Below are positions 10,779 to 16,611 of a stretch of DNA of 16,611 bases, one piece after another. The notes under the pieces were generated by a model. The model did no database searches, was not told the origin of the DNA, and was given only the letters and a program-made list of their open reading frames with translations. The stretch's first letter is position 1. Every line of letters starts with the position of its first letter. Source of the stretch: Myxococcales bacterium (GTDB lineage Bacteria > Myxococcota > Polyangia > Polyangiales > Polyangiaceae); contig JAGQIY010000656.1 of the NCBI GenBank assembly GCA_020430865.1, positions 1 through 16,611 of the forward strand, given 5' to 3'. The translations under genes were made by a program, and so were the position numbers.

Positions 10779-13460
10779 ATGGGTTGGTTGCGAGATATGA
10801 TGCAGCGCGGCGATCCCCCGTCGCGAAGCTTCGGCGACCTAGCACGGCGCTGCCTCGCCCACCCCAGCTGGCCAGCCGAGCCGAGGCCCAAGCCGCGCTC
10901 GCTGGCCACGCTGTTCAGTCGCCTCGACCGCGAGCTGGACCTCGACTGGCTGCGAGACCGGCCAGCCGTCCAAAGCACGATGGCCGAGGTGCTCGGGGCG
11001 CCGGTCGCCGACGTCCAGATGCAGTGCCAGCCCGCGTTCCAGGGCTTCGGGGCCCCAAGCGAGGCAAGCGTCCGCTTCGAGGACATCCCCTTCGCTCGCT
11101 CGTTGCGGCTCAAGGAGGAACCGCTCCCTCCAGGGATCCCACTGCTCCCCCAGCGGGTCCCCGCATGGGATCGAGTCTGGTGGTTCGCACCATCAGGCGC
11201 TGGTAGGAGCCTCGTCGGCCGCTGGCTCGAGGCGCGGGGAGCTGCGCGTTGGGTGGTGGCCCGGGACTGGCCCAGCGCAGAGCCAGAGACGCGAGAGGCA
11301 GGCCCGGTCTTCGTGGAGCTGCACAGCCCCACGGGCAGCGAACCGCTCAGACGCCGCCCACCTCGCTCCAAGATCTGTGTCGCCGCTGATTTCCTTCCGG
11401 AAACCTCAGATTGGACCGTCGTCAGGTCACTTCCGCTCGCCGCCTACATGACCGAGCTCGTAGCCTGGGTGAGCGAGCGACTGCCGAGCGATAGCCGACT
11501 CCAAGCGGATACCGCCGTCGCCTGGCTTGGCGGACTCCCGAGCGACCGCGGTGTGCTCACGACTCTCGGAGCGGCGCTCGGATTGCTTGGACTGATGGAC
11601 GAAATCGGGCACTCCCAGATCCGCGGACGTAGCCTAAATCAGCTAGCTCGCGCTGCAATAAAATTCCGCGTAGCAAAATTGGCCGGCGACCACCGACTCC
11701 TCAAAGAGCAGGGATTCGAGATCCTCGTAGGCATCCATCAACAATGCCTTACGGAAACGAATCAGCCTGCCGAGCTCCCGCGCAGTGAAGACGACTGGCT
11801 GAGCGTGGTGCCCCCGGAACTCAGTCGTGGAGTGGACGTGGAGTGGGTGAAGCTCTCGCTCCAGCGCGCGGGCGCTCCAGTCACGGTGCGCGAGCTGGAA
11901 CGCGCTGCTCGGCAGCTCCCCCCCGGCGCCTACCGCATCGTGAGGGCGCTGACCGCGGGCGGACTGCTCCGGAGCCTCGAGCCCGGCACGCAGCTCGCCC
12001 TGGGCCCAGTCTGGCTGGTCAACGTCGCTCGCAGCGCAGCGCTACGACAGCTGCTTGCCCGGCCCGCCCACGAGTGGGGGGAGGCGCTGCTGACCCCTGG
12101 CTCGGCGCTGCTGGTGCTCGAAGCCCTCCAGGAGCGCCTCGAGCAGGATCCCGATCCCCTGGTCGACGGGGTGCTGGAGCTCGAGGCGCGGGACAGTCCG
12201 GCCTACGCCGCCGCGGTCGAAACCTTGGTCAGGCTCATCGGTCTGGATCCAGACCTTCTACGAGAGCTGAGCCCGGAGCTGGCGCGCAGCCTCTACGCGG
12301 AGCAGCTGGAGCTGGCCGTGGAGGTTCCCAACGGCCCACCTCTACCTCGCCTCGAGCACCCCGAGGAGCTGGTGGCGCGCGCGCCCCTGCTCTCTCGCGG
12401 GGCGTGGTTCGTGGCGCTCTGGGCCCTGGCGGAACGGGCGCCTGCGCGGGAGGGCGCGCGCAGCGAGTGGCTGCAGCCCTGGGAGACCGATGCGCGACAG
12501 CCCCTCTCCGCGGCCCTCGATGCCGTGGAGACGTGGCTCGAGCAAGCTCCCAGCGGACATGCGGAGGAGTTGCTGCTGCGTTTGTTCGAGCGCCGGGGGG
12601 TCAGCGGGGCTGCTCCCCACGCACTGGAGCGCCCCGCGTTGTGCTTGAATGCGTTTCGCGCCGGCACCCTCGAGCTCGACGCCCTCGAGCCCTGGAGTTC
12701 GGCGCTCTTCCTGCGTACGTGGCGCGCGCTCGACGCCGACGAGCGACCGCGCTTTGCCAACCAGATCGTGGAGCGCTGGACCCTTGGTGGGAGACCGGAG
12801 TCGGGTCAGCGCTGGCTGGCAACGGGAAGCGACCCAGCGCCAAGTATCTGGCCGCTGCTCGGGCGGGACACACTGCTCGCTGCGATCGCTGGGGGCGCCG
12901 ACTTCGGCGTGCCCTGGGCGTTGCTCTCGAGGGAGCAATGGCGCTGGGTCGCCGAGTTCTGGCAGCTCTCCCTCCCCCCCCTAGAAGCCCACGAAGCCGT
13001 TCAGCCTCGCCTGGTGATGGACCAGGAACAGATGCTCGAGCGTATCCCCGGAGAAACAGTGGCTGAGCTACTCGCGCTGGGGGGCAGCGCTCGGGCCTGG
13101 CCAAGGTCGGTGCTAGAGCGTGCCTGGAGAACGGACCCTGGGCGCAGCTCGAACAACCTCGAGACACGCCTCGGACAGGCGGGGCGCGGAGATCCATCAG
13201 CGCGCCTGATGGCCACGCGTGACGCATTGTGGCTGCTCGACTCCCAACCGGCGGACGTGGCCGGTCGCGAAGGCTTGGAGCAGCTGCTCGAGCACCTGCG
13301 AATCCTCGAACAGGAGCCCGAGCTGCTCGCCGAGGTCGTGCGGTTTCTTCAGGGTCGGATCGCGAGACGTGGCGCCGCGTGGCGTTTCGCCTACGAGCTG
13401 CTGGACGGCGTGGAGACCCGTCGTCAGCGTCTGGCGCGCCACGCCCCGCTCCAGCCCTGA
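10779..13460 (+). CDS. Unrecognised 893-aa protein with a degenerate P-loop and helical C-terminal region
   Basis: I do not recognise a named family. Residues 1-85 form a small N-terminal region (SLATLFSRLDRELDLDWL). Residues 130-240 look like a P-loop NTPase core: VWWFAPSGAGRSLVGRWL (133-150) matches a Walker A strand-loop-helix, but the invariant Lys is Arg143 and the leading Gly is Ala137. GPVFVEL (175-181) could be a Walker B strand ending in Glu180, and SKICVAAD (197-204) a sensor-like strand. The remaining 600 residues are Leu/Glu/Arg/Trp-rich and look all-helical, as in HEAT- or TPR-like scaffolds. There is no signal peptide or membrane helix, so it is cytoplasmic. ATP hydrolysis is doubtful; a switch or scaffold role is inference. 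The start at 10779 has a poor SD and a dyad right before it. It stands alone, with a stem-loop after the stop, then the oxidoreductase 80 bp on. Codons at 11631-11760 are unusually A/T-ending. Confidence 0.85.
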   Translation: MGWLRDMMQRGDPPSRSFGDLARRCLAHPSWPAEPRPKPRSLATLFSRLDRELDLDWLRDRPAVQSTMAEVLGAPVADVQMQCQPAFQGFGAPSEASVRFEDIPFARSLRLKEEPLPPGIPLLPQRVPAWDRVWWFAPSGAGRSLVGRWLEARGAARWVVARDWPSAEPETREAGPVFVELHSPTGSEPLRRRPPRSKICVAADFLPETSDWTVVRSLPLAAYMTELVAWVSERLPSDSRLQADTAVAWLGGLPSDRGVLTTLGAALGLLGLMDEIGHSQIRGRSLNQLARAAIKFRVAKLAGDHRLLKEQGFEILVGIHQQCLTETNQPAELPRSEDDWLSVVPPELSRGVDVEWVKLSLQRAGAPVTVRELERAARQLPPGAYRIVRALTAGGLLRSLEPGTQLALGPVWLVNVARSAALRQLLARPAHEWGEALLTPGSALLVLEALQERLEQDPDPLVDGVLELEARDSPAYAAAVETLVRLIGLDPDLLRELSPELARSLYAEQLELAVEVPNGPPLPRLEHPEELVARAPLLSRGAWFVALWALAERAPAREGARSEWLQPWETDARQPLSAALDAVETWLEQAPSGHAEELLLRLFERRGVSGAAPHALERPALCLNAFRAGTLELDALEPWSSALFLRTWRALDADERPRFANQIVERWTLGGRPESGQRWLATGSDPAPSIWPLLGRDTLLAAIAGGADFGVPWALLSREQWRWVAEFWQLSLPPLEAHEAVQPRLVMDQEQMLERIPGETVAELLALGGSARAWPRSVLERAWRTDPGRSSNNLETRLGQAGRGDPSARLMATRDALWLLDSQPADVAGREGLEQLLEHLRILEQEPELLAEVVRFLQGRIARRGAAWRFAYELLDGVETRRQRLARHAPLQP

Positions 13461-13465
13461 CGAGC

Positions 13466-13491
13466 GCCTCGTCGCGACCTGGACACGAGGC
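13466..13491 (+). terminator. Stem-loop after the 893-aa gene, no T-tract
   Basis: GCCTCGT (13466-13472) and ACGAGGC (13485-13491) form a perfect 7-bp stem with a 12-nt loop, 5 nt after the TGA. A second small dyad CAGCC/GGCTG (13492-13508) follows at once. No T-run is present. Confidence 0.4.
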
Positions 13492-13528
13492 CAGCCCGCC
13501 CGCGGCTGCTGTCACCCCCGAGCTGCGT

Positions 13529-13534
13529 TATAGG
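13529..13534 (+). promoter_or_regulatory. Candidate -10 element of the oxidoreductase gene
   Basis: TATAGG ends 6 nt before the ATG at 13541, so transcription would start about at the ATG. The purine run GGGGAGG (13533-13539) resembles a Shine-Dalgarno but is only 1 nt from the ATG, closer than usual. No clear -35 is visible. Confidence 0.25.
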
Positions 13535-13540
13535 GGAGGC

Positions 13541-14551
13541 ATGCGCGCCTACGTGATCGAAGCCTTCGGTGAGCCTCTCGCTCGTCGCGACTTGCCCGAC
13601 CCCGAGCCCGGCCATGGCGAGCTGGTGCTGGAGATGCTCGCGGCGTCGCTCAACTTCCGTGACCTGCTGATGATGAAGGGCAAGTACGATCCCCGACAGA
13701 AGCTACCCTTGGTGCCGCTGTCCGACGGCGTTGGACGTGTCGTGGCCGCCGGAGCGGGCGTAGAGAACATTTCCTTGGGGCAACGCGTCTGTCCGATCTT
13801 CGCGCAGGAGTGGCTCGCCGGAGAGCCAACCAAGCCCCGCCTTCGCTCGACCCTCGGGGGTCCGCGTGACGGCACCTTGACCCAGCGCATGTGCGTCCCA
13901 GCGAGCGCCGTGGTCGCGATCCCGGACGAGCTTGGAGACACCGAAGCTGCCACGCTGCCCTGCGCGGCGGTCACCGCGTACAACGCCCTGGTCACGCTGG
14001 GGCGGCTGCGCGGAGGCGACAGCGTCCTGGTGCAGGGCACTGGTGGCGTCAGCGTCTTCGCTCTGCAGCTGGCGAAGGCGATGGGAGCACGAGTCATCGC
14101 CACGACCAGCAGCGACGAAAAGGCTCAGCGCTTGCTCGATCTCGGCGCCGACCATGTCATTAACTACCGCACGGAAACACGTTGGGGTACCAAGGCAAGG
14201 GCCCTGGCCGGAGGCGAGGGTGTCGATCACGTCGTCGAGGTCGGCGGCAGCGGCACCCTGGACGAGTCGCTGCGCGCGGTGCGTCCCGGTGGTCACGTGG
14301 CCGTGATCGGCATCCTGAGCGGAGGCAAGGGAGAGATCTCGCTGTTGCCGATGCTGATGAACCAGGTTCGGCTACAGGGCGTGATGGTGGGCGCGCGAGA
14401 GACCTTCGAGCAGCTGATTCGATGCGTCGTCGCGAATGGCATTCAGCCCGTGGTCGACGAAGTCTTCGGCTTCGACGATGCGCCCAAGGCGTTCGAGAAG
14501 CTCAGGTCGGGAAAGCACTTCGGCAAGCTGGTGATCCGGATCGCCGAGTGA
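13541..14551 (+). CDS. Zinc-independent NAD(P)H quinone oxidoreductase / MDR-family alcohol dehydrogenase-like enzyme
   Basis: 336 aa, the usual length for the medium-chain dehydrogenase/reductase superfamily. The start at 13541 gives the standard N-terminus MRAYVIEAFGEPL; the open frame upstream overlaps the previous gene and is not coding. Domain order: GroES-like catalytic domain (1-125) with SLNFRDLLMMKGKYD (36-50), where zinc-type relatives carry Cys/His ligands, so no catalytic zinc is expected. Then comes a Rossmann domain with VLVQGTGGVSVFALQLAKA (162-180) as the nucleotide-binding turn and ATTSSDEKAQRLLDLGADHV after it, where Ser/Lys placement suggests NADP(H) preference (inference). 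The C-terminal VFGFDDAPKAFEKLRSGKHF is typical. Cytoplasmic; reduces quinones, enones or aldehydes, with the real substrate unknown. A small secreted-protein gene follows after 34 bp on the same strand and may be co-transcribed. Confidence 0.93.
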   Translation: MRAYVIEAFGEPLARRDLPDPEPGHGELVLEMLAASLNFRDLLMMKGKYDPRQKLPLVPLSDGVGRVVAAGAGVENISLGQRVCPIFAQEWLAGEPTKPRLRSTLGGPRDGTLTQRMCVPASAVVAIPDELGDTEAATLPCAAVTAYNALVTLGRLRGGDSVLVQGTGGVSVFALQLAKAMGARVIATTSSDEKAQRLLDLGADHVINYRTETRWGTKARALAGGEGVDHVVEVGGSGTLDESLRAVRPGGHVAVIGILSGGKGEISLLPMLMNQVRLQGVMVGARETFEQLIRCVVANGIQPVVDEVFGFDDAPKAFEKLRSGKHFGKLVIRIAE

Positions 14552-14585
14552 ACGTCGAGCGAGCGCCGGGCATCCCACGCACACC

Positions 14586-15038
14586 ATGATCGCTCGACCC
14601 ATGTCGTGCGCGGCGGGCCTCCTCGCACTGGCCCTCACCGCGTTCCCAGTCCAGGCCCAGGCCACTCCGACTCGCACTGTCTCCACCCAGATCGCGCGCT
14701 GGGCTGCGTGGACGCAGCGTGAGCTGATGGACGCACGCCAGGAACGCGACGTCGTGTTGGTGCTTTGCCTCGACGACCGGCTCAACGAGCTCCACGCCCT
14801 CGAGCGCTCCGCGTCGGTGCACGAAGCGCGGCTGCTGGCTAGCGGGGTGCCGCGACAGGCACGTCAGGCGCGCATCGCGCTGCTGCTGAACTACGCCCAG
14901 GCGCGTACGGTGCGCAGGCAGGCCAGTCAGTGCAGGGGCGCAGCGCCCTACCGCGGGTCCGGGACGACACAGGTTCGATTCTGGATCGATCCTCGAGTGA
15001 CTCCCTACGAGCCGCGCTACGAACAGACTCAGCGCTGA
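14586..15038 (+). CDS. Small secreted protein of unknown function
   Basis: 150 aa. A signal peptide is clear (hydrophobic GLLALALTAFPV, likely cut after VQAQA at residue 26). The mature part is mostly helical and charged: a first helical segment (36-55), RDVVLVLCLDDRLNELHALE (54-73), a basic helix (90-116), then ASQCRGAAPYRGSGTTQVRF and a WIDP end. Two Cys remain, Cys61 and about Cys119, which could form a disulphide. I recall similar small secreted proteins with a conserved VLCLxDKLN stretch and a QC-G motif in myxobacteria, all without known function. The start is uncertain: ATG at 14586 lacks an SD, and the in-frame ATG at 14601 (MSCAAG) is also possible. It begins 34 bp after the oxidoreductase and is convergent with the VWA lipoprotein gene. 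Confidence 0.8.
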   Translation: MIARPMSCAAGLLALALTAFPVQAQATPTRTVSTQIARWAAWTQRELMDARQERDVVLVLCLDDRLNELHALERSASVHEARLLASGVPRQARQARIALLLNYAQARTVRRQASQCRGAAPYRGSGTTQVRFWIDPRVTPYEPRYEQTQR

Positions 15039-15154
15039 GCCGTCCTGGCCAGGCCTGGGTCTGGGACCGTCGCCGGACCTCGGCCCCCTGAAGGCGCACG
15101 AGGGCGAGTGCCGCACACTGCACCCGCCCCCGCATGATTTTTTCCTCGAGGAAT
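15039..15154. other. Convergent gap between the small secreted protein and VWA genes
   Basis: 116 bp. It holds overlapping palindromes CCTGGCCAGG (15044-15053) and CCAGGCCTGG (15049-15058) just after the plus-strand stop, and TTCCTCGAGGAA next to the minus-strand stop. No gene is visible. Confidence 0.4.
15142..15153 (-). terminator. 12-bp perfect palindrome at the VWA gene stop codon
   Basis: TTCCTCGAGGAA is a perfect palindrome one base beyond the VWA TGA. In minus-strand RNA it gives a short stem around UCGA followed by an A-run, not a U-run. A TTTTTT run sits on the plus strand before it. Confidence 0.25.
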
Positions 15155-16591
15155 TCAATTGGCCATCACGAGGCGCTCAGAGCATGGCTTGGCGCGCTCG
15201 TCTTGACCAAGGCCGGCGATGCGCATCGGGTTCGAGTCGAGAGCGCGCAGCTCGCGCTGCACCTTCTGCACGATCAACGTATCCAGGTTGCCGCTCGCGT
15301 AGTTCGTGTGCGTACCGCCACAGCTGCTCTTCGCGTCCCCTGCGCCAGTCGACTGGGGCCCCGCGCCGCCGCGGAGGACGAACATGTTGGTGCCGCCCGT
15401 GTACTGAGCGATCTGGCGCCAGACGGCTTGCCCCAGGCCATCCATGCCGCTGGCTGCGATGGTGAAGACCTGGATCCCGCTGTGGTTCGCTCGCTTCATG
15501 CTCTGCGAGTAGCTGGTGTCCTGGTAGTCGAGGTGGGGCGGAGCGTCGCCGATCAGGAAGGCGAAACGGCCCACGCTCTGGTCGCTCCAGTCGAGCTGCG
15601 ACAGCGCGACCCTCAGACCCTCGTTGACCGACTCCGGCGTGTCGCCACCGCCGCTCGCCTGCACGCTCTCGACGCTCTGCGCGAATGAACCGAGGTCAGT
15701 GGTGAAGCGGCGCACCTTGGTGACGTAGTTGTCGGTGCGATCCTTGAAGTCGACCATGCCGATCCGCACGTTGACGTTGCCGGTGTCCAGCTGCTTTGCT
15801 ACCGCGCGGATCGTTTCCTTGACGCTGGCGATCTCCTCGGACATCGAGCCCGTGCTGTCGAGCACGAAGGCGATGTCGATGGTGCGGGTCGCCGGGAGCT
15901 TCCGTGTCGTGTCCAGCTTCAGGGTGACGACGCCGTCCTCCTGTGCCAGGTCGAAGCGCTTGGCAGCGCGGCGACCCTGGCAGGTGGTGGTCGCCACCAG
16001 GGAGTTGCCCTGCAGCCCTTCGGCGGCGGGGAACAGCAGGCTCCGGCCGCTGGTTTGGGTGGTGAGCTGAACGCTGCGCTGAGCTCCGTCGGTGACGCTG
16101 ACTCGACAGCCTGGCACCGCCTTGCCCTGACTGTCAGTGACCACGATGAAGCGGCGCTTCGAGACGTTCACCGAGTCGAAGCCGAGCCCGCTCTGGCTCG
16201 AGATCCAGCGCTGGAACTCGCGGTAGTTGGCGTTGTCGTCCCACTCGCCCGCTTTCACGCCGCCGGCCTGGGCCAGGCTGCCACCGGGGCGGCGACGACC
16301 GCTGGACGCGACGCTCGACCGCTTCTCCGCACGGTCTCCTGCGGACGCCTTGGCCGGCGCGTAGGCCGCACCGCTCGGAGTGGCGTCGGCGGGGGGAGCA
16401 GGCGCTTCGGAAGCCTCGTCGCGCTCTTCGTAGGCAACCGCTCCTGCAGATTCATCGCTCGGCGGAGCCATGGGCGCTGGGCTCTCGAGCGCGGGAGACG
16501 CTGCCTTGGGCGCCTCGAGAGCCTTCGAGCCACCACACGCCACCAGCGCCAGAGCCAACAGTCCAAAAGAGCCTTGTCCGAGTCGTCGCAT
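15155..16591 (-). CDS. von Willebrand factor A-domain lipoprotein
   Basis: 478 aa from the ATG at 16591. Two ATGs are adjacent; GGAGG at 16597-16601 is 5 nt from the second but only 2 nt from the first (16594), so the second is favoured. Lipoprotein signal with LVAC, lipidated Cys19. Residues 22-110 are an Ala/Pro/Ser/Glu stalk. GEWDDNANYREFQRW (115-129) is a motif often seen before VWA domains in bacterial surface proteins. Residues 140-230 form a beta-rich segment like a carboxypeptidase-regulatory domain (VPGCRVSVTDG) with a possible disulphide, Cys162-Cys204. The VWA domain, about 235-415, has a MIDAS site: DSTGS (245-249), Thr318 in GGGDTPE and Asp349 in GDAPPH; Thr in place of the first MIDAS Ser is common. 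It should bind a divalent ion and a protein partner on the envelope surface. The C-terminal part has Cys424 and Cys470. The upstream region lies beyond the window, so operon context is unknown. Confidence 0.93.
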   Translation of the reverse strand: MRRLGQGSFGLLALALVACGGSKALEAPKAASPALESPAPMAPPSDESAGAVAYEERDEASEAPAPPADATPSGAAYAPAKASAGDRAEKRSSVASSGRRRPGGSLAQAGGVKAGEWDDNANYREFQRWISSQSGLGFDSVNVSKRRFIVVTDSQGKAVPGCRVSVTDGAQRSVQLTTQTSGRSLLFPAAEGLQGNSLVATTTCQGRRAAKRFDLAQEDGVVTLKLDTTRKLPATRTIDIAFVLDSTGSMSEEIASVKETIRAVAKQLDTGNVNVRIGMVDFKDRTDNYVTKVRRFTTDLGSFAQSVESVQASGGGDTPESVNEGLRVALSQLDWSDQSVGRFAFLIGDAPPHLDYQDTSYSQSMKRANHSGIQVFTIAASGMDGLGQAVWRQIAQYTGGTNMFVLRGGAGPQSTGAGDAKSSCGGTHTNYASGNLDTLIVQKVQRELRALDSNPMRIAGLGQDERAKPCSERLVMAN

Positions 16592-16596
16592 CATGT

Positions 16597-16601
16597 CCTC
16601 C
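16597..16601 (-). promoter_or_regulatory. Ribosome-binding site deciding the VWA gene start
   Basis: GGAGG on the minus strand leaves 2 nt to the ATG at 16594 and 5 nt to the ATG at 16591. Usual spacing is 5-9 nt, which favours the second ATG. The difference is one residue. Confidence 0.7.
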
Positions 16602-16611
16602 GCGACTCGAA

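Noticed and set aside
11843..13066. 407-codon plus-strand frame inside the 893-aa gene
   Set aside because: Arg/Ala/Gly-rich translation typical of a +1 shadow; the 893-aa frame has consistent G/C third positions.
15134..15153. Rho-independent terminator for the plus-strand secreted-protein gene
   Set aside because: The T-run (15138-15143) precedes the palindrome and no stable stem lies directly before it.

Overview
The window looks like chromosomal DNA of a GC-rich myxobacterium (Myxococcota, probably Polyangiales/Sorangiineae-like). The reasons are strong G/C third-position bias, a serine/threonine kinase with a PEGA-type extracytoplasmic tail next to a TPR/PEGA membrane protein, a long Cys-rich repeat lipoprotein, and many secreted proteins with low-complexity stalks. 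No rRNA, tRNA, CRISPR array, insertion sequence or phage gene was seen.

Region A (1-8593, all on the minus strand, read right to left): a Cys-rich repeat lipoprotein (8593-6398) is followed after 49 bp by a lipoprotein serine protease with a triplicated Asp-loop domain (6348-3916). After a 304-bp gap come a membrane Ser/Thr kinase with PEGA domain (3611-1944), a TPR/PEGA membrane protein (1791-796) and, 10 bp later, a type 1 periplasmic-binding lipoprotein cut by the window edge (785-1). This is a cell-surface set: three of the five are lipoproteins and the other two are membrane proteins. The last three genes look like one transcription unit in which a ligand-binding lipoprotein sits with a kinase rather than with a transporter permease in view.

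Region B (8594-10252): a HOL/TPMT-type thiol or halide methyltransferase on the plus strand converges on an acetoacetate-decarboxylase-superfamily protein on the minus strand.

Region C (10253-10778) is a 526-bp non-coding gap rich in dyad symmetry. Its main feature is a 47-bp nested near-palindrome built from TGCAGG/CCTGCA arms. It lies between the divergent decarboxylase-like gene and an unrecognised 893-aa protein (10779-13460) with a P-loop-like motif in which Arg replaces the usual Lys. This pair is the best candidate here for something undescribed.

Region D (13541-16591): a zinc-independent quinone oxidoreductase/MDR enzyme and a small secreted protein on the plus strand converge on a von Willebrand A-domain lipoprotein on the minus strand. 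Many gene ends carry a compact stem-loop a few bases after the stop codon but no T-tract, and several gene starts have a TANNNT-like element 6-17 bp upstream, which may mean very short leaders.
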